Assembly (NCBI RefSeq): GCF_011045035.1
Contig: NZ_JAALAA010000012.1
Coordinates: forward strand, 62,001 to 126,000
Reading direction: 5' to 3'
DNA from: Nocardioides turkmenicus
Lineage (GTDB): Bacteria > Actinomycetota > Actinomycetes > Propionibacteriales > Nocardioidaceae
Length of the DNA stretch: 64,000 bases
Shown: positions 8,368 to 20,070 of the stretch, piece after piece
How positions within the stretch are numbered: the stretch's first letter is position 1
Layout: each line of letters begins with the position of its first letter
Made by a program: the position numbers and the translations under genes
Notes under the pieces: model-generated
Told to the model about the DNA's origin: nothing
Databases searched by the model: none
What the model saw: the letters and a program-made list of their open reading frames with translations, nothing else

Positions 8368-10155
8368 ATGAACGACGCCGCTCGCGCCGACTCGTTGCGC
8401 CTTGCCCAGCCGGCGGATGCCCATTCCCAGGCAGAGTGGGAGGCGGCGACTGCTGCTGTCCTCCGCAAGAGCGGTCGGCTGACGGCCGACGACGCCGACG
8501 CCCTCGTCTGGGACAAGCTGACCCGCACCTCTCTCGACGGCCTCCGGATCGCCCCGCTCGGGCTGCCGGGTGAGTCATACGCCGACGAAGCCCGGCCCAC
8601 GCGCTCCGGCGCCTGGGACATCCGGTCGCTCGTCTCCGGTCTGTCCGGCGTGGACGCGAAGGCGGCCAACGAGGCCGCCCTCGTCGACCTGGACGGGGGA
8701 GTGTCCTCGCTGTGGGTGGCCGCCGACGAGACCACCGACCTGAACGTACTGCTCGACAAGGTGCTCCTGGACCTCGCGCCGATCGTGCTCGACGCACCGA
8801 TCGGAGCGGTCAAGGTCGCCCAGAACCTGCTGGCGCTGATCGCCGAGCGGGGCACCGGGCTGCACGCCGCGACCAACCTGGGTGCCGACCCGATGGGCGC
8901 GCTGCTGCGCGACCTGCCGCTGGCGCCCGACGAGGCGTTCGCCGAGCTGGTCGACCTGGCCCGTCTGGCTCAGGGGATCGGCGTACGCGCGATCGTGGTC
9001 GACGCCACCGCTGCCCACGACCTCGGCGCCTCCGACGTGCAGGAGCTCGGCTGGTCGATCGCGGTCGGCGTCGCCTACCTGCGAGCGCTGACCGAGGCGG
9101 GCTTCTCGCCCGCGATCGCGGCGAACCTCATCGAGTTCCGCTACGCGGCCACCGACGAGCAGTTCCCGACCATCGCCAAGCTGCGGGCCGCCCGCCAGCT
9201 GTGGGCACGCGTGCTCGAGCTCTCCGGGGCCGAGGGTGTGGAGATGCGCATCCACGCAGCGAGCTCGCGGCCGATGCTGTCGAAGTACGACCCCTACGTG
9301 AACATGCTGCGCGGCACCGTCGCGGCCTTCGCCGCCGGTGTCGGCGGGGCGGACGCGGTGACCGTCCTGCCCTTCGACTCCGCCAACGGAGTGCCGGACG
9401 GGTTCGGGCGCCGGATCGCCCGCAACGTGTCCCACCTGCTGATCGACGAGTCCCACGTCGCGGCCGTCGCCGACCCCGCCGGCGGTTCCTACGCCGTCGA
9501 GAAGCTGACCGCCGACATGGCGGAGGCCGGCTGGGAGGCGTTCATCCAGCTGGAGGAGGAGTGGACCGGAGCAACCACCGGCGGCCACGACTTCTCGCCC
9601 TTCCGTGACCGGATCGCCGCGGTGTCCGCGGAGCGGGAGAAGGCGATCGCGCGCCGCAAGCGCCCGATCACCGGGCTCACCGAGTTCCCCAACCTCGCCG
9701 AGACGCTTCCCGAGCGCCCGGTCGACCCGCTCAACGAGCGGGTGGTGCGCTACGGCGCGTCCTTCGAGGCGCTGCGCGACACCCCCGCCACCGCGAAGGT
9801 CTTCCTCGCGACCCTCGGGACGGTCGCCCAGCACACCGCCCGGGCGACCTTCGCGACCAACCTGCTCGCCGCCGGTGGTATCGGCGTCGATGTCGCGGGT
9901 GCGACCGCGGACGCCGAGGAGCTGGCCGGGAAGTACCGCGCGGCCGGCGCGCCGCCGGTCGTCTGCCTGGCCGGGTCCGACAAGGCGTACGCAGCCTGGG
10001 GCTCGGACGCGATCGCAGCCCTCCGCGAGGCGGGCGCCACGCACGTGATCATCGCCGGGAAGCCCGACGCCGTCGATGCCGAGGTGGACGACGCCGCCTC
10101 GCTGGGTGTCGACGCGCTCGCCTTCCTGACCGCTACGAGGGAGAAGCTCTCATGA
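8368..10155 (+). CDS. mutA: Methylmalonyl-CoA mutase small (beta) subunit
   Basis: 595 aa. Partner of MutB in the adenosylcobalamin-dependent conversion of methylmalonyl-CoA and succinyl-CoA. Shows the MCM barrel core ([26 protein letters not shown] early; [51 protein letters not shown]), while the C-terminal domain (450 onward) lacks the DxHxxG cobalamin motif, as expected for the non-catalytic subunit. ATG 8368 is chosen over upstream in-frame codons because TAAGGT (8355-8360) sits 7 bases before it, an arrangement that gives a leaderless mRNA. The end overlaps mutB by ATGA. Family length about 600 aa, so complete. Confidence 0.93.
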   Translation: MNDAARADSLRLAQPADAHSQAEWEAATAAVLRKSGRLTADDADALVWDKLTRTSLDGLRIAPLGLPGESYADEARPTRSGAWDIRSLVSGLSGVDAKAANEAALVDLDGGVSSLWVAADETTDLNVLLDKVLLDLAPIVLDAPIGAVKVAQNLLALIAERGTGLHAATNLGADPMGALLRDLPLAPDEAFAELVDLARLAQGIGVRAIVVDATAAHDLGASDVQELGWSIAVGVAYLRALTEAGFSPAIAANLIEFRYAATDEQFPTIAKLRAARQLWARVLELSGAEGVEMRIHAASSRPMLSKYDPYVNMLRGTVAAFAAGVGGADAVTVLPFDSANGVPDGFGRRIARNVSHLLIDESHVAAVADPAGGSYAVEKLTADMAEAGWEAFIQLEEEWTGATTGGHDFSPFRDRIAAVSAEREKAIARRKRPITGLTEFPNLAETLPERPVDPLNERVVRYGASFEALRDTPATAKVFLATLGTVAQHTARATFATNLLAAGGIGVDVAGATADAEELAGKYRAAGAPPVVCLAGSDKAYAAWGSDAIAALREAGATHVIIAGKPDAVDAEVDDAASLGVDALAFLTATREKLS

Positions 10156-12323
10156 CGATTCCCGGCTCCTTCAAAGGGATCCCGCTGAACGGCGAAGGTG
10201 GTCCGGCGGGCTCCCCGACCGTGCCGACGGGTGAGGGTTGGCTGAGCCCCGAGGGCATCGAGATCAAGCCGGGCTACGGCCCCGCGGACCTCGAGGGCCT
10301 CGACGCGCTCGACACCTTCCCCGGCCTGAGCCCGTTCCTGCGCGGGCCCTACCCGACGATGTACACGACGCAGCCGTGGACGATCCGGCAGTACGCCGGG
10401 TTCTCGACCGCGGAGGAGTCCAACGCGTTCTACCGGCGCAACCTCGCTGCCGGCCAGAAGGGCCTGAGCGTCGCCTTCGACCTGGCCACCCACCGTGGCT
10501 ACGACTCCGACCACCCGCGGGTGCGGGGTGACGTCGGCATGGCGGGCGTCGCGATCGACTCGATCTACGACACCCGGACGCTGTTCGACGGCATCCCGCT
10601 GGACCAGATGTCGGTCTCGATGACGATGAACGGCGCGGTGCTGCCGGTCATGGCGCTCTACATCGCGGCGGCCGAGGAGCAGGGGGTGAAGCCGGGGCAG
10701 CTGGCGGGGACCATCCAGAACGACATCCTCAAGGAGTTCATGGTCCGCAACACCTACATCTACCCGCCGGCGGCGTCGATGCGGATCATCGGCGACATCT
10801 TCTCCTACACCGCCGCGAAGATGCCCCGCTTCAACTCGATCTCGATCTCCGGCTACCACATGCAGGAGGCCGGTGCGACCGCCGACCTCGAGCTCGCCTA
10901 CACGCTGGCCGACGGTGTCGAATACCTGCGCACCGGTCTGGCCGCCGGCCTCGACGTCGACGCCTTCGCGCCGCGACTGTCGTTCTTCTGGGCCATCGGG
11001 ATGAACTTCTTCATGGAGATCGCCAAGATGCGCGCCGCCCGCGCGCTCTGGTCGCGCCTGGTCTCGCAGTTCGACCCGAAGAACCCCAAGTCGCTGTCGC
11101 TGCGGACCCACTCCCAGACGAGTGGCTGGTCGCTGACCGCCCAGGACGTCTTCAACAACGTCGGCCGCACCGCGATCGAGGCGATGGCCGCGACCCAGGG
11201 CCACACCCAGTCGCTGCACACCAACGCGCTCGACGAGGCGATCGCGCTGCCGACCGACTTCTCGGCCCGCATCGCCCGCAACACCCAGCTGCTGCTGCAG
11301 CAGGAGAGCGGCACCACCGAGATCATCGACCCGTGGGGTGGCTCCTACTACGTGGAGCGTCTGACGCACGATCTGGCAGAGCGCGCCTGGGCCCACATCC
11401 AGGAGGCCGAGGCGGCCGGCGGGATGGCCAAGGCGATCGAGCAGGGCATCCCGAAGATGCGCATCGAGGAGGCCGCGGCGCGCACCCAGGCGCGTCTCGA
11501 CTCCGGTGCCCAGAAGCTGATCGGCGTCAACACCTTCCGGCTTCCGTCCGAGGACCCGCTCGACGTGCTCAAGGTCGACAACGACCAGGTCTACAAGCAG
11601 CAGGTCGCCAAGCTGGAGCGGCTGCGCGCGGAGCGCGACGACGAGGACGTACGCCGCGCCCTGGAGGCCATCACGAACGCCGCGAGCGCCGAGAAGTCCG
11701 CGGCGAACCTGGACGGCAACCTGCTCGCGCTGGCCGTCGACGCCGCTCGTGCGAAGGCGACCGTCGGCGAGATCTCCGACGCGATGGAGAAGGCGTGGGG
11801 ACGGCACCAGGCCGTCATCCGTACCATCTCCGGTGTGTACCGGGACGAGGCGACGACGTCGGGTGACTCGAAGGTCACCGAGGTGTTGAAGGCGACCAAG
11901 GAGTTCGAGGAGGCCGAGGGCCGCCGCCCGCGGATCCTCGTCGCGAAGATGGGCCAGGACGGTCACGACCGTGGCCAGAAGGTCGTCGTCTCCGCCTTCG
12001 CCGACCTCGGCTTCGACGTCGACGTAGGCCCGCTGTTCTCCACCCCTGAGGAGGTCGCGCAGCAGGCGGTCGACGCCGACGTCCACATCGTCGGGGTCTC
12101 GTCGCTGGCTGCCGGTCACCTCACGCTGCTCCCCGCGCTGAAGGCGGCGCTGGAGGAGCAGGGACGCCCGGACATCATGATCGTCATCGGCGGCGTCATC
12201 CCGCCCGACGACGTCGCGACGCTCGAGCAGATGGGCGCGGCAGCGGTCTTCCTTCCCGGGACCGTCATCGCCGACTCCGCCCTCGACCTGCTCGGCCGGC
12301 TGCGGGAGCAGCTCGACCACTGA
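10152..12323 (+). CDS. mutB: Methylmalonyl-CoA mutase large (alpha) subunit
   Basis: 723 aa, full length for the catalytic subunit. N-terminal substrate barrel with [32 protein letters not shown] and the [15 protein letters not shown] block; C-terminal cobalamin-binding domain with [18 protein letters not shown], where DGHDRG carries the cobalt-ligating histidine. Interconverts R-methylmalonyl-CoA and succinyl-CoA, feeding odd-chain fatty acid, propionate or branched amino acid carbon into the TCA cycle, or running in reverse. Starts inside the end of mutA (4-base overlap), so the pair is translated coupled. The G-protein chaperone meaB lies 3 kb downstream. Confidence 0.97.
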   Translation: MTIPGSFKGIPLNGEGGPAGSPTVPTGEGWLSPEGIEIKPGYGPADLEGLDALDTFPGLSPFLRGPYPTMYTTQPWTIRQYAGFSTAEESNAFYRRNLAAGQKGLSVAFDLATHRGYDSDHPRVRGDVGMAGVAIDSIYDTRTLFDGIPLDQMSVSMTMNGAVLPVMALYIAAAEEQGVKPGQLAGTIQNDILKEFMVRNTYIYPPAASMRIIGDIFSYTAAKMPRFNSISISGYHMQEAGATADLELAYTLADGVEYLRTGLAAGLDVDAFAPRLSFFWAIGMNFFMEIAKMRAARALWSRLVSQFDPKNPKSLSLRTHSQTSGWSLTAQDVFNNVGRTAIEAMAATQGHTQSLHTNALDEAIALPTDFSARIARNTQLLLQQESGTTEIIDPWGGSYYVERLTHDLAERAWAHIQEAEAAGGMAKAIEQGIPKMRIEEAAARTQARLDSGAQKLIGVNTFRLPSEDPLDVLKVDNDQVYKQQVAKLERLRAERDDEDVRRALEAITNAASAEKSAANLDGNLLALAVDAARAKATVGEISDAMEKAWGRHQAVIRTISGVYRDEATTSGDSKVTEVLKATKEFEEAEGRRPRILVAKMGQDGHDRGQKVVVSAFADLGFDVDVGPLFSTPEEVAQQAVDADVHIVGVSSLAAGHLTLLPALKAALEEQGRPDIMIVIGGVIPPDDVATLEQMGAAAVFLPGTVIADSALDLLGRLREQLDH

Positions 12324-12367
12324 CCGATTCGCAGGTCGAGCCGGATTCGTGAGGAACGAACGAATCC

Positions 12368-12423
12368 GTGTCGAGACCAACACGGCTCGTCGGCGCTCGA
12401 TGGGACTGTGTTGGTCTCGACAC
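12368..12423. repeat. Intergenic inverted repeat element, copy A
   Basis: Perfect 16-bp inverted repeat: GTGTCGAGACCAACAC (12368-12383) and its complement (12408-12423) around a 24-base spacer. The same 16-mer pair occurs at 32378-32434 (copy B). Here the outer arms are degenerate: CGACCAGCG is present on the right (12459-12467) with a weak partner on the left. It fills most of the 199-base gap between mutB and the kinase gene. Confidence 0.85.
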
Positions 12424-12522
12424 GCTCGCTGGCGCGAGGGCCTGAACGAAGTGGCCCTCGACCAGCGGGTAGTCCCGAGTTTGTCCTCGCCGGGGGCGTC
12501 GGGCTCGTCTAGCCTCAGAGCT

Positions 12523-14214
12523 GTGACGGACCTACGCCCCGGGCGGGCATCCGGGGACGGGCTGGTGAGGGTCGGCTCCTACGAGCTCCTCAGCAAGCTC
12601 GGTGAGGGCGGCATGGGCGTCGTCCATCTGGCCCGCCACGAGGAGACCGGCGAGCGGGTGGCGCTGAAGGTGCTGCGTACCCATGTCGTGGGGGACGAGG
12701 AGACCCGCGCGCGGCTGGAGCGCGAGGTCCGGTCGCTGCGGCAGGTGCGCAGCCCGTGGATCGCCGAGATCGTCGACGCCGATCCCTACGCCGGCCTGCC
12801 CTACGTCGCGACCCGCTACGTCCCGGGCCCGACGCTGCACGACCGGATCAAGGACAACGGGCCGGTCGTGGGCGAGGACCGGTTCTGGCTGGCCCGCTGC
12901 CTCGCCGACGGCGTCGCGGCCTGCCACGACGCCGGGGTGCTGCACCGCGACGTGAAGCCCTCCAACGTGGTGATGGAGGGCCGTACGCCGGTGCTCATCG
13001 ACTTCGGTCTGGCCCGGGTCGCCGACGATCCCAAGATCACCCTGACCGGATGGTTGGTCGGCACGCCGGGCTACCTGGCGCCGGAGATCCTGGAGGGGAC
13101 GCCCGCGTCGCCGGCCAGCGACGTGCACTCGTGGGCGGCGACCACCGCCTACGCCCTGCTGGGCCGGCCGCCGTTCGGGACCGGACCGTCGATGGCCGTC
13201 CTGGATCGCGTACGCCGCGGCCAGCACGATCTCGACGGCGTCGACGGTCCGATGCGAGAGGTCCTGGCGGCCGCGCTGGCGACGGATCCCGCGGACCGGC
13301 CGGGCCTCGAGGAGCTCCGGGAGTGGCTGATGGAGCCCGAGGTGCCGTGGTCCGGGGGCGATGCCGCGGCGGTGACGAAGGTGCTGCCGCTGACGATGCC
13401 GCTGGCCGCCGCACCCGTGGACGCGGAGCTCAAGCCGACACTGGTCGACCCGGACGCCGCTGGCGACGCGGTGACCGAGGTGGAGGAGGTGCCGCCGACC
13501 GCGGTGACGGTCGCGGACGCGCCGGCCGAGCCCGTGGTGGTGCGCCGGTTCGACCCGCAGACGCCGCCGCCGGCACCCCAGCCGGAGCCCGGGTGGAGCC
13601 CGCCCAGCAAGCATGCCAACCTGAAGCGCTGGCCCGGTCCGATGCACTTCCTGATCCTGGTCGCGCTCGCCGCGATCCTGGCAGGGGTCGTCGCTGCGTA
13701 CCCATTCCTCGGGGTCGCGCTCCTCTGCCTCGGGGTCTGGCTGCTGCGCGCGGTGTCGCTCGCCGCCGACCACCTGACGAAGCGCCGCGAGGCGCGCGGA
13801 CGGAAGTGGTACGACGGGCCGTGGGCGCTCGTCCGATCGCCGTGGGACCTGGCGCGTGCCGTCCCTGGCACGGCAGCACTGACCGTGCTGACCGGAGTGA
13901 TCGCGGCCGCGGTCGGCGTGGGGTCTCTGGTGCTGGGGATGCCGCTGGCCGGCGTCCTCTACGCGGCTGCGATGACGTTCATGTGCGCCGCCTGGCTCGC
14001 CTCGCAACGGGTCCGCGACACCGTCGGCCCGATCACCCGCGCCGCCTCGTCGCCTTCCCAGCGGTGGGTCGTCGCCGTCGTCGGCCTGGCGATCATCGCC
14101 GCTGCCGTCGCCTGGTACGTGCTGCAGGTGGGTGTCTCGTGGACGCCCCTGGACGAGGCTCGGTCGAGCAGGCTCCCCGACGTCCTCCGCGACATCCTGC
14201 GGCGTGCCCGGTGA
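12523..14214 (+). CDS. Membrane Ser/Thr protein kinase (PknB-like, no PASTA)
   Basis: 563 aa. Kinase domain about 18-275 with glycine loop GEGGMG (27-32), VALKVL lysine, catalytic HRDVKPSN, DFGLA and GTPGYLAPE, i.e. all key Hanks motifs. A proline/acid-rich linker (about 285-365) leads to a C-terminal region of several membrane segments (FLILVALAAILAGVVAAYPFLG, then two more pairs) instead of the usual single helix plus PASTA repeats. Start GTG 12523 is 7 bases after TAGCCT (12510-12515), a leaderless arrangement; the longer open frame upstream runs through the repeat element. Converges on the F420 oxidoreductase with no bases between the stops. Substrate unknown. Confidence 0.88.
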   Translation: MTDLRPGRASGDGLVRVGSYELLSKLGEGGMGVVHLARHEETGERVALKVLRTHVVGDEETRARLEREVRSLRQVRSPWIAEIVDADPYAGLPYVATRYVPGPTLHDRIKDNGPVVGEDRFWLARCLADGVAACHDAGVLHRDVKPSNVVMEGRTPVLIDFGLARVADDPKITLTGWLVGTPGYLAPEILEGTPASPASDVHSWAATTAYALLGRPPFGTGPSMAVLDRVRRGQHDLDGVDGPMREVLAAALATDPADRPGLEELREWLMEPEVPWSGGDAAAVTKVLPLTMPLAAAPVDAELKPTLVDPDAAGDAVTEVEEVPPTAVTVADAPAEPVVVRRFDPQTPPPAPQPEPGWSPPSKHANLKRWPGPMHFLILVALAAILAGVVAAYPFLGVALLCLGVWLLRAVSLAADHLTKRREARGRKWYDGPWALVRSPWDLARAVPGTAALTVLTGVIAAAVGVGSLVLGMPLAGVLYAAAMTFMCAAWLASQRVRDTVGPITRAASSPSQRWVVAVVGLAIIAAAVAWYVLQVGVSWTPLDEARSSRLPDVLRDILRRAR

Positions 14215-15201
14215 TCAGGGCGCGGCCGCCCGGAGCCGCTCGAGCAGCGGCGGGGCGGCCTCGGCGAGGAACCGGTCCTGGGAGTCGTCGCCGATCTGCA
14301 CCACCGCGACGTCGGTGAAGCCTGCCTTCCAGTAGGCCGAGACGGCCTCGACGATCTTGTCCAGGTCGGGACCGCACGGCACCGACCGGGCGACGTCCTC
14401 GGGGCGGACGAGCTGGGTGGCCGCGGCGAAACCGGCCGGCGTCGGCAGGTTGGCGTTGACCTCCCAGCCACCGCTGAACCAGCGCATCTGCTCGTGCGCG
14501 CGGCGGACGGCGGTCTCCTCGTCGGGATCCCAGCAGATCGGCACCTGGCCGATCGCGCGAGCCTCGGTGCCGATCCGTTTGGCGCCCTCGACACCGTTCC
14601 AGGCGTCGACCAGCGACGCCTCGGGTTCGACGCCGATCAGGTGGTCGGCGAGCGGGGCGAGCTCCTCGATGGCGCGGTCGCCACCCACGGCGATCCCGAT
14701 CTCGACGGGCTCCTCCGGGAGGTCCCAGATCCGGGCGGAGTCGACCTGGAAGTACTCACCGCGGTGGTCGACGAGCTCACCGGTGTGCAGGTCGCGGATG
14801 ATCTCGACCGCCTCGCGCAGCATCGCGTGCCGCTCCTGGACCGAGGGCCAGCCCTGACCGACGACATGCTCGTTGAGGCTCTCGCCGGAGCCGAGGCCGA
14901 GCCGGAAGCGGCCCTCGGCGAGCAGCTGCACGGTGGCGGCCTTCTGCGCCACCACGGCGGGGTGGTAGCGGAGCGTCGGGCAGGTGACGTACGTCATCAG
15001 GCCCACGCGCGAGGTGGCGTGGGCGACCGCGCCGAGCACGCTCCAGGCGTACGGCGCGTGCCCCTGCTCCGTCAGCCACGGCGAGTAGTGGTCGCTCATC
15101 ACCTCGAAGTCGAAGCCCGCCTCCTCGGCCGCGGTGGCGTACCGGACGAGGTCGCGAGGTCCGCTCTGCTCGGTGAACAGGGTGTAGCCGAGATCCGTCA
15201 T
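14215..15201 (-). CDS. F420-dependent LLM oxidoreductase (G6PDH-like family)
   Basis: 328 aa. Luciferase-like TIM-barrel enzyme. The N-terminus MTDLGYTLFTEQSGPRDLVRYATAAEEAGFDF, the SDHYSPW motif and LLAEGRFRLGLGSGESLNEHV fit the actinobacterial F420-dependent glucose-6-phosphate dehydrogenase-related family. Such enzymes use coenzyme F420 to oxidise or reduce small molecules; the true substrate is not decidable here. ATG 15201 is preferred over the upstream in-frame start since family members begin near this residue and TACAGA stands 6 bases before it. Stop abuts the kinase stop. Confidence 0.85.
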   Translation of the reverse strand: MTDLGYTLFTEQSGPRDLVRYATAAEEAGFDFEVMSDHYSPWLTEQGHAPYAWSVLGAVAHATSRVGLMTYVTCPTLRYHPAVVAQKAATVQLLAEGRFRLGLGSGESLNEHVVGQGWPSVQERHAMLREAVEIIRDLHTGELVDHRGEYFQVDSARIWDLPEEPVEIGIAVGGDRAIEELAPLADHLIGVEPEASLVDAWNGVEGAKRIGTEARAIGQVPICWDPDEETAVRRAHEQMRWFSGGWEVNANLPTPAGFAAATQLVRPEDVARSVPCGPDLDKIVEAVSAYWKAGFTDVAVVQIGDDSQDRFLAEAAPPLLERLRAAAP

Positions 15202-15267
15202 GCCCGTTCTGTACCCGCGCTCTCCGGCGGTCATTCGTGCCCTCCGGACTCGGCGCCGGTAGGCCGC

Positions 15268-15281
15268 CGCTGGTCGAGCCG
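15268..15281. repeat. Solo outer arm of the intergenic repeat
   Basis: CGCTGGTCGAGCCG is identical to the left outer arm of the repeat at 32343-32356, but without the rest of the element. It lies in the gap between the F420 oxidoreductase and meaB. A shorter version (CGCTGGTCGAG) occurs at 24725-24735. Confidence 0.6.
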
Positions 15282-15320
15282 GGCCGCCCGAGCCGCGACG
15301 GATTGGCTAAGGTGCTGGCC

Positions 15321-16301
15321 ATGCCAGGGCCCGACGTACAAGACCTCCTCGACGGCATCAGCGACGGCAAGCGGGCGGCGGTGTCACGGGCGATCACCTT
15401 GGTGGAGTCGACCAAGCCCCAGCACCGCGACATCGCGCGCGAGCTGCTCACGAAGCTTCCGGCGGGCGACGCCGTGCGGGTCGGGATCTCCGGAGTCCCC
15501 GGCGTCGGCAAGTCGACGTTCATCGAGGCGCTCGGCAGCCGGCTGACCGCCAACGGCCTCAAGGTCGGGGTGCTCGCCGTCGACCCGTCGTCGGTACGCA
15601 CCGGCGGCTCCGTGCTGGGCGACAAGACCCGGATGGCCCGGCTGAGCGTGGACCCCAACGCCTTCATCCGGCCCTCCCCGAGCGCCGGCACGCTCGGCGG
15701 GGTCGCCAAGGCGACCGTGCAGGCGATGGCGGTGCTGGAGGCGGCGGGCTACGACGTGGTGCTGGTCGAGACGGTCGGCGTCGGGCAGTCCGAGGTGACC
15801 GTGGCGGGGATGGTGGACACGTTCCTGTTCCTGACCATCGCGCGCACCGGCGACCAGCTCCAGGGGATCAAGAAGGGGATCCTGGAGATCTCCGACGTGA
15901 TCGCGGTCAACAAGGCCGACCCGAACGACCCCCACCGCGCCCAGGAGGCGCGCGCGGCCGCGCGCGAGCTCGCCGGCGCGCTCCGGCTGGTGCGCTCGCG
16001 TGAGGAGTGGGCGCCGCCGGTGATCACCGCCTCGGCGCTCCACGACGACGGCGTCGACTCGGTGTGGGAGCAGGTGATGGCCCACCGTGCCCACCTCGGC
16101 GAGGACGGGCTGCGCACCAAGCGTGCCGAGCAGCAGCTCGACTTCACCTGGGCGCTGGTCCGCGACGAGCTCGACCAGCGGCTCGAGCACTCGCCGGGCG
16201 TCCGGGCGATCCGCGACCAGATCCGTCGCGAGGTGCTCTCCGGCGAGCTTCCGGCGACCGTGGCCGCGGACAGGATCCTGGCCGCCTACGACAGGGATTA
16301 G
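15321..16301 (+). CDS. meaB: Methylmalonyl-CoA mutase-associated GTPase MeaB
   Basis: 326 aa. P-loop GTPase that guards cobalamin loading and repair of methylmalonyl-CoA mutase. Motifs: Walker A GISGVPGVGKST, VDPSS, Walker B-like VLVETVGVGQSE, and NKAD for guanine. C-terminal dimerisation helices end in LAAYDRD. ATG 15321 is chosen because TAAGGT (15308-15313) is exactly 7 bases upstream; the in-frame extension to 15237 runs through a repeat fragment. Functionally tied to mutAB at 8.4-12.3 kb. Ends 12 bases before the amidohydrolase start, so both may share a transcript. Confidence 0.93.
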   Translation: MPGPDVQDLLDGISDGKRAAVSRAITLVESTKPQHRDIARELLTKLPAGDAVRVGISGVPGVGKSTFIEALGSRLTANGLKVGVLAVDPSSVRTGGSVLGDKTRMARLSVDPNAFIRPSPSAGTLGGVAKATVQAMAVLEAAGYDVVLVETVGVGQSEVTVAGMVDTFLFLTIARTGDQLQGIKKGILEISDVIAVNKADPNDPHRAQEARAAARELAGALRLVRSREEWAPPVITASALHDDGVDSVWEQVMAHRAHLGEDGLRTKRAEQQLDFTWALVRDELDQRLEHSPGVRAIRDQIRREVLSGELPATVAADRILAAYDRD

Positions 16302-16313
16302 TCTGACGGGACC

Positions 16314-17498
16314 ATGCTGGAGCCTGCTGCCTTCCTCGCCGAGCGAGTCGATGCCTACGACGCCGAGCTGATCGACCTGCGCCGGGACATCCACGCGCAC
16401 CCGGAGCTGTCCTGGCAGGAACATCGCACCACCGAGCTGATCGCCGAGCGACTGGAGAAGGCGGGCTGGCTGGTCGAGCGGCCCTCCACGACCGGTCTCA
16501 TCGCAGACCTGGGCGGGGACGGGACGGATGCGCGGATCGTCGCGCTGCGCGGCGACATGGACGCGTTGCCCGTCGACGACGTCACCACCGACGTCTGGGC
16601 GAGCACCGTCCCGGGCGTCGCCCACGCCTGCGGCCACGACGTGCACACCACCGCGCTGCTCGGCGCGGGCCTCGCCCTCGCCGACCTGCATCGCGAGTCA
16701 CCGCTGCCCGGCGGCGTACGCCTGTTGTTCCAGCCCGCCGAGGAGGTCATGCCCGGCGGGGCGCTGCACCTGATGAGCCTGGGGGCGCTCGACGACGTCG
16801 ACCGGATCTTCGCGCTGCACTGCGACCCGACCGTGGACGTCGGCCGCGTCGGGCTCCGCTCCGGATCGCTGACCAGCGCGTCCGACCTGATCGACGTCCA
16901 CCTTAGCGGCACCGGCGGCCACACCTCGCGTCCGCACCTGACCGGCGACCTGGTCTTCGCGCTCGCCAAGGTGACCACCGAGCTGCCGGTTATCCTGAGC
17001 CGGCGGATGGACCCCCGGGCCGGCGTGAGCGTGGTCTGGGGCAAGGTCACCGCCGGACAGATCCACAACGTGATCCCCGCCCACGGCTCGGTCGGCGGCA
17101 CCGTACGGATCCTCGACAGCGACGCCTGGAGCGAGGTCGAGCACGTGGTGCGTGAGGTGGTCGCCGAGATCATCGCGCCCTACGGCGTGACGGCCGCCGT
17201 CGACTACACCCGCGGCGTGCCGCCGGTGAGCAACGACGAGCAGTCCCACCAGATCCTCGTCGACACGGTCCGGGACGTCCTCGGCGAGCGAGGCGCGGTC
17301 GTCTCCGCGCAGAGCCTCGGCGGCGAGGACTTCGGGTGGTACCAGGAGCAGGTCCCGGGGTCGATGTTCCGGCTCGGCGTACGCACCCCCGGCGGCCCCA
17401 CCTACGACCTCCACCAGGGCGACCTGCGCATCGACGAGCGCGCGGTGGGCGTCGGCGCCAAGGTGCTGGCCGCCGCCGCCCACCGCGCGCTGGTCTGA
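16314..17498 (+). CDS. M20 family amidohydrolase/aminoacylase
   Basis: 394 aa. Metal-dependent M20D-type hydrolase of N-acyl or amide bonds (hippurate hydrolase/AmiA-like). N-terminal LRRDIHAHPELSWQEHRT, the metal-binding ACGHDVHTTALLGAG, FQPAEEVMPGGA with the catalytic Glu pair, and the dimerisation insert SGTGGHTSRPH are all present; the final HQGDLRIDERA matches the C-terminal metal region. Cytosolic, no signal peptide. Starts 12 bases after meaB. Similar amidohydrolases (amiA1/amiB1) lie beside the deoD-pmmB genes in M. tuberculosis, consistent with the nucleoside salvage region that begins here. True substrate unknown. Confidence 0.87.
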   Translation: MLEPAAFLAERVDAYDAELIDLRRDIHAHPELSWQEHRTTELIAERLEKAGWLVERPSTTGLIADLGGDGTDARIVALRGDMDALPVDDVTTDVWASTVPGVAHACGHDVHTTALLGAGLALADLHRESPLPGGVRLLFQPAEEVMPGGALHLMSLGALDDVDRIFALHCDPTVDVGRVGLRSGSLTSASDLIDVHLSGTGGHTSRPHLTGDLVFALAKVTTELPVILSRRMDPRAGVSVVWGKVTAGQIHNVIPAHGSVGGTVRILDSDAWSEVEHVVREVVAEIIAPYGVTAAVDYTRGVPPVSNDEQSHQILVDTVRDVLGERGAVVSAQSLGGEDFGWYQEQVPGSMFRLGVRTPGGPTYDLHQGDLRIDERAVGVGAKVLAAAAHRALV

Positions 17499-17509
17499 GT
17501 CTTCGGGGG

Positions 17510-18793
17510 CTAGCTCTTCTTGTAGGGCACGCCGTCCGCGGCCGGAGCACGCGAGTGCCCGACGAGCCCGGCGACGGCGAAGATGGTCACGACGTAGGGC
17601 AGCATCAGCATGAACTGCGACGGCACCGGCGAGCCGATGACCGAGAGCACCGACTCCACGTTGGACGCGAAGCCGAAGAGCAGCGCCGCCAGCGTCGCCT
17701 TGATCGGGTCCCACTTGCCGAAGATGACCGCGGCCAGCGCGATGTAGCCCGCACCGCCGGTCATCTCACGCCCGAACGACGGCACCGAGACGAGCGTGTA
17801 GGTCGCGCCGCCGATGCCCGCGATCGCCCCGGCCAGCAGCACGGTGCGGTAGCGGGTGGCGATCACGTTGATGCCGACCGTGTCGGCCGCCTTCGGGTGC
17901 TCGCCGACCGCGCGGACGCGCAGGCCCCACTTGGAGCGGTAGAGCGCCCAGGCGACCAGGACGACCGCGGCGTACATCAGGTAGACCAGCACGGTCTGGC
18001 GGAAGAAGATCGGGCCGATGACCGGGATGCCGGACAGCAGCGGGATCTCCAGGCGCGGGAAGTGCGGCGGGCTGTTGAGCGCGCCCGCGTTCTCCGAGAG
18101 GACCTGGGAGAACATGAAGCTGGTGAAGCCGATGACGAGCACGTTGAGCACGACACCGACGATCACCTGCTCCACCCAGTAGGTGATCGCGAAGAGCCCG
18201 AGCAGCAGGGCCACGAGCACGCCGCAGACCATCGCCGCGATCAGGCCCGCCCACGGCGAGCCGGTGATCGAGGCGGTGACCGCCGCGCCGAAGGCGCCGA
18301 AGAGCAGCTGGCCGTCGATGGCGATGTTGACCACGCCCGCCCGCTCGCCGAGTACGCCGCCGAGAGCACCGAACACCAGCGGGACCGCCAGCGCGAGCGC
18401 GCCGGCGAGCAGACCGACCACGGGCAGCGTCTTGCCCGCGACCGCCCAGGCCAGGAAGCCGGACACCGCGACGACCGCGAAGGCGGCGACCACGGCGAGG
18501 TGCGTCTTGCGGCCGGAGTAGGCGTTCCAGGCTGCGTACGCCGTGGCGACGAGGCACAGGACCACAGCCGTCCAGACGACGCCGTTGGCCGGCAGGGTGA
18601 TGTCGGGGATGGCGAACCAGTCGCCGTCGCGGCTCCACCGGAAGGTGGAGTCACCGGCGCGGGGACGTACGAGAACCAGCAGCGCCACCAGCACGGTGAA
18701 CGCCGCCATGACGCCGGGCGTCTTCCACAGACCCGGGATGCGCTCGGCGACGACGGGGGCGTCGGAGTTGACCGGAAGATCGACAGCGGACAC
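17510..18793 (-). CDS. nupQ: Nucleoside ABC transporter permease 2
   Basis: 427 aa. BPD_transp_2 family permease with about ten membrane segments; characteristic block GALGGVLGERAGVVNIAIDGQLLFGAFGAA and GLRVRAVGEHPKAADTVGIN. Last gene of the four-gene bmpA/nup operon on the minus strand. Start GTG 18793 lies 2 bases past the stop of the first permease gene, so the two are coupled. By analogy with B. subtilis NupNOPQ and S. mutans BmpA-NupABC, the complex imports purine and pyrimidine nucleosides, which fits the salvage genes around it. An N-terminal extension of about 30 soluble residues precedes the first helix. Confidence 0.85.
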   Translation of the reverse strand: MSAVDLPVNSDAPVVAERIPGLWKTPGVMAAFTVLVALLVLVRPRAGDSTFRWSRDGDWFAIPDITLPANGVVWTAVVLCLVATAYAAWNAYSGRKTHLAVVAAFAVVAVSGFLAWAVAGKTLPVVGLLAGALALAVPLVFGALGGVLGERAGVVNIAIDGQLLFGAFGAAVTASITGSPWAGLIAAMVCGVLVALLLGLFAITYWVEQVIVGVVLNVLVIGFTSFMFSQVLSENAGALNSPPHFPRLEIPLLSGIPVIGPIFFRQTVLVYLMYAAVVLVAWALYRSKWGLRVRAVGEHPKAADTVGINVIATRYRTVLLAGAIAGIGGATYTLVSVPSFGREMTGGAGYIALAAVIFGKWDPIKATLAALLFGFASNVESVLSVIGSPVPSQFMLMLPYVVTIFAVAGLVGHSRAPAADGVPYKKS

Positions 18794-18795
18794 GG

Positions 18796-20066
<1,271 letters not shown>

Positions 20067-20070
<4 letters not shown>

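Noticed and set aside
9750..12383. Very long minus-strand open frame opposite mutA/mutB (877 codons)
   Set aside because: Composition is Arg/Gly/Asp-rich with no domain; it is the antisense shadow of high-GC coding sequence. The same applies to 1375-4062, 41005-43983 and 53102-55270.
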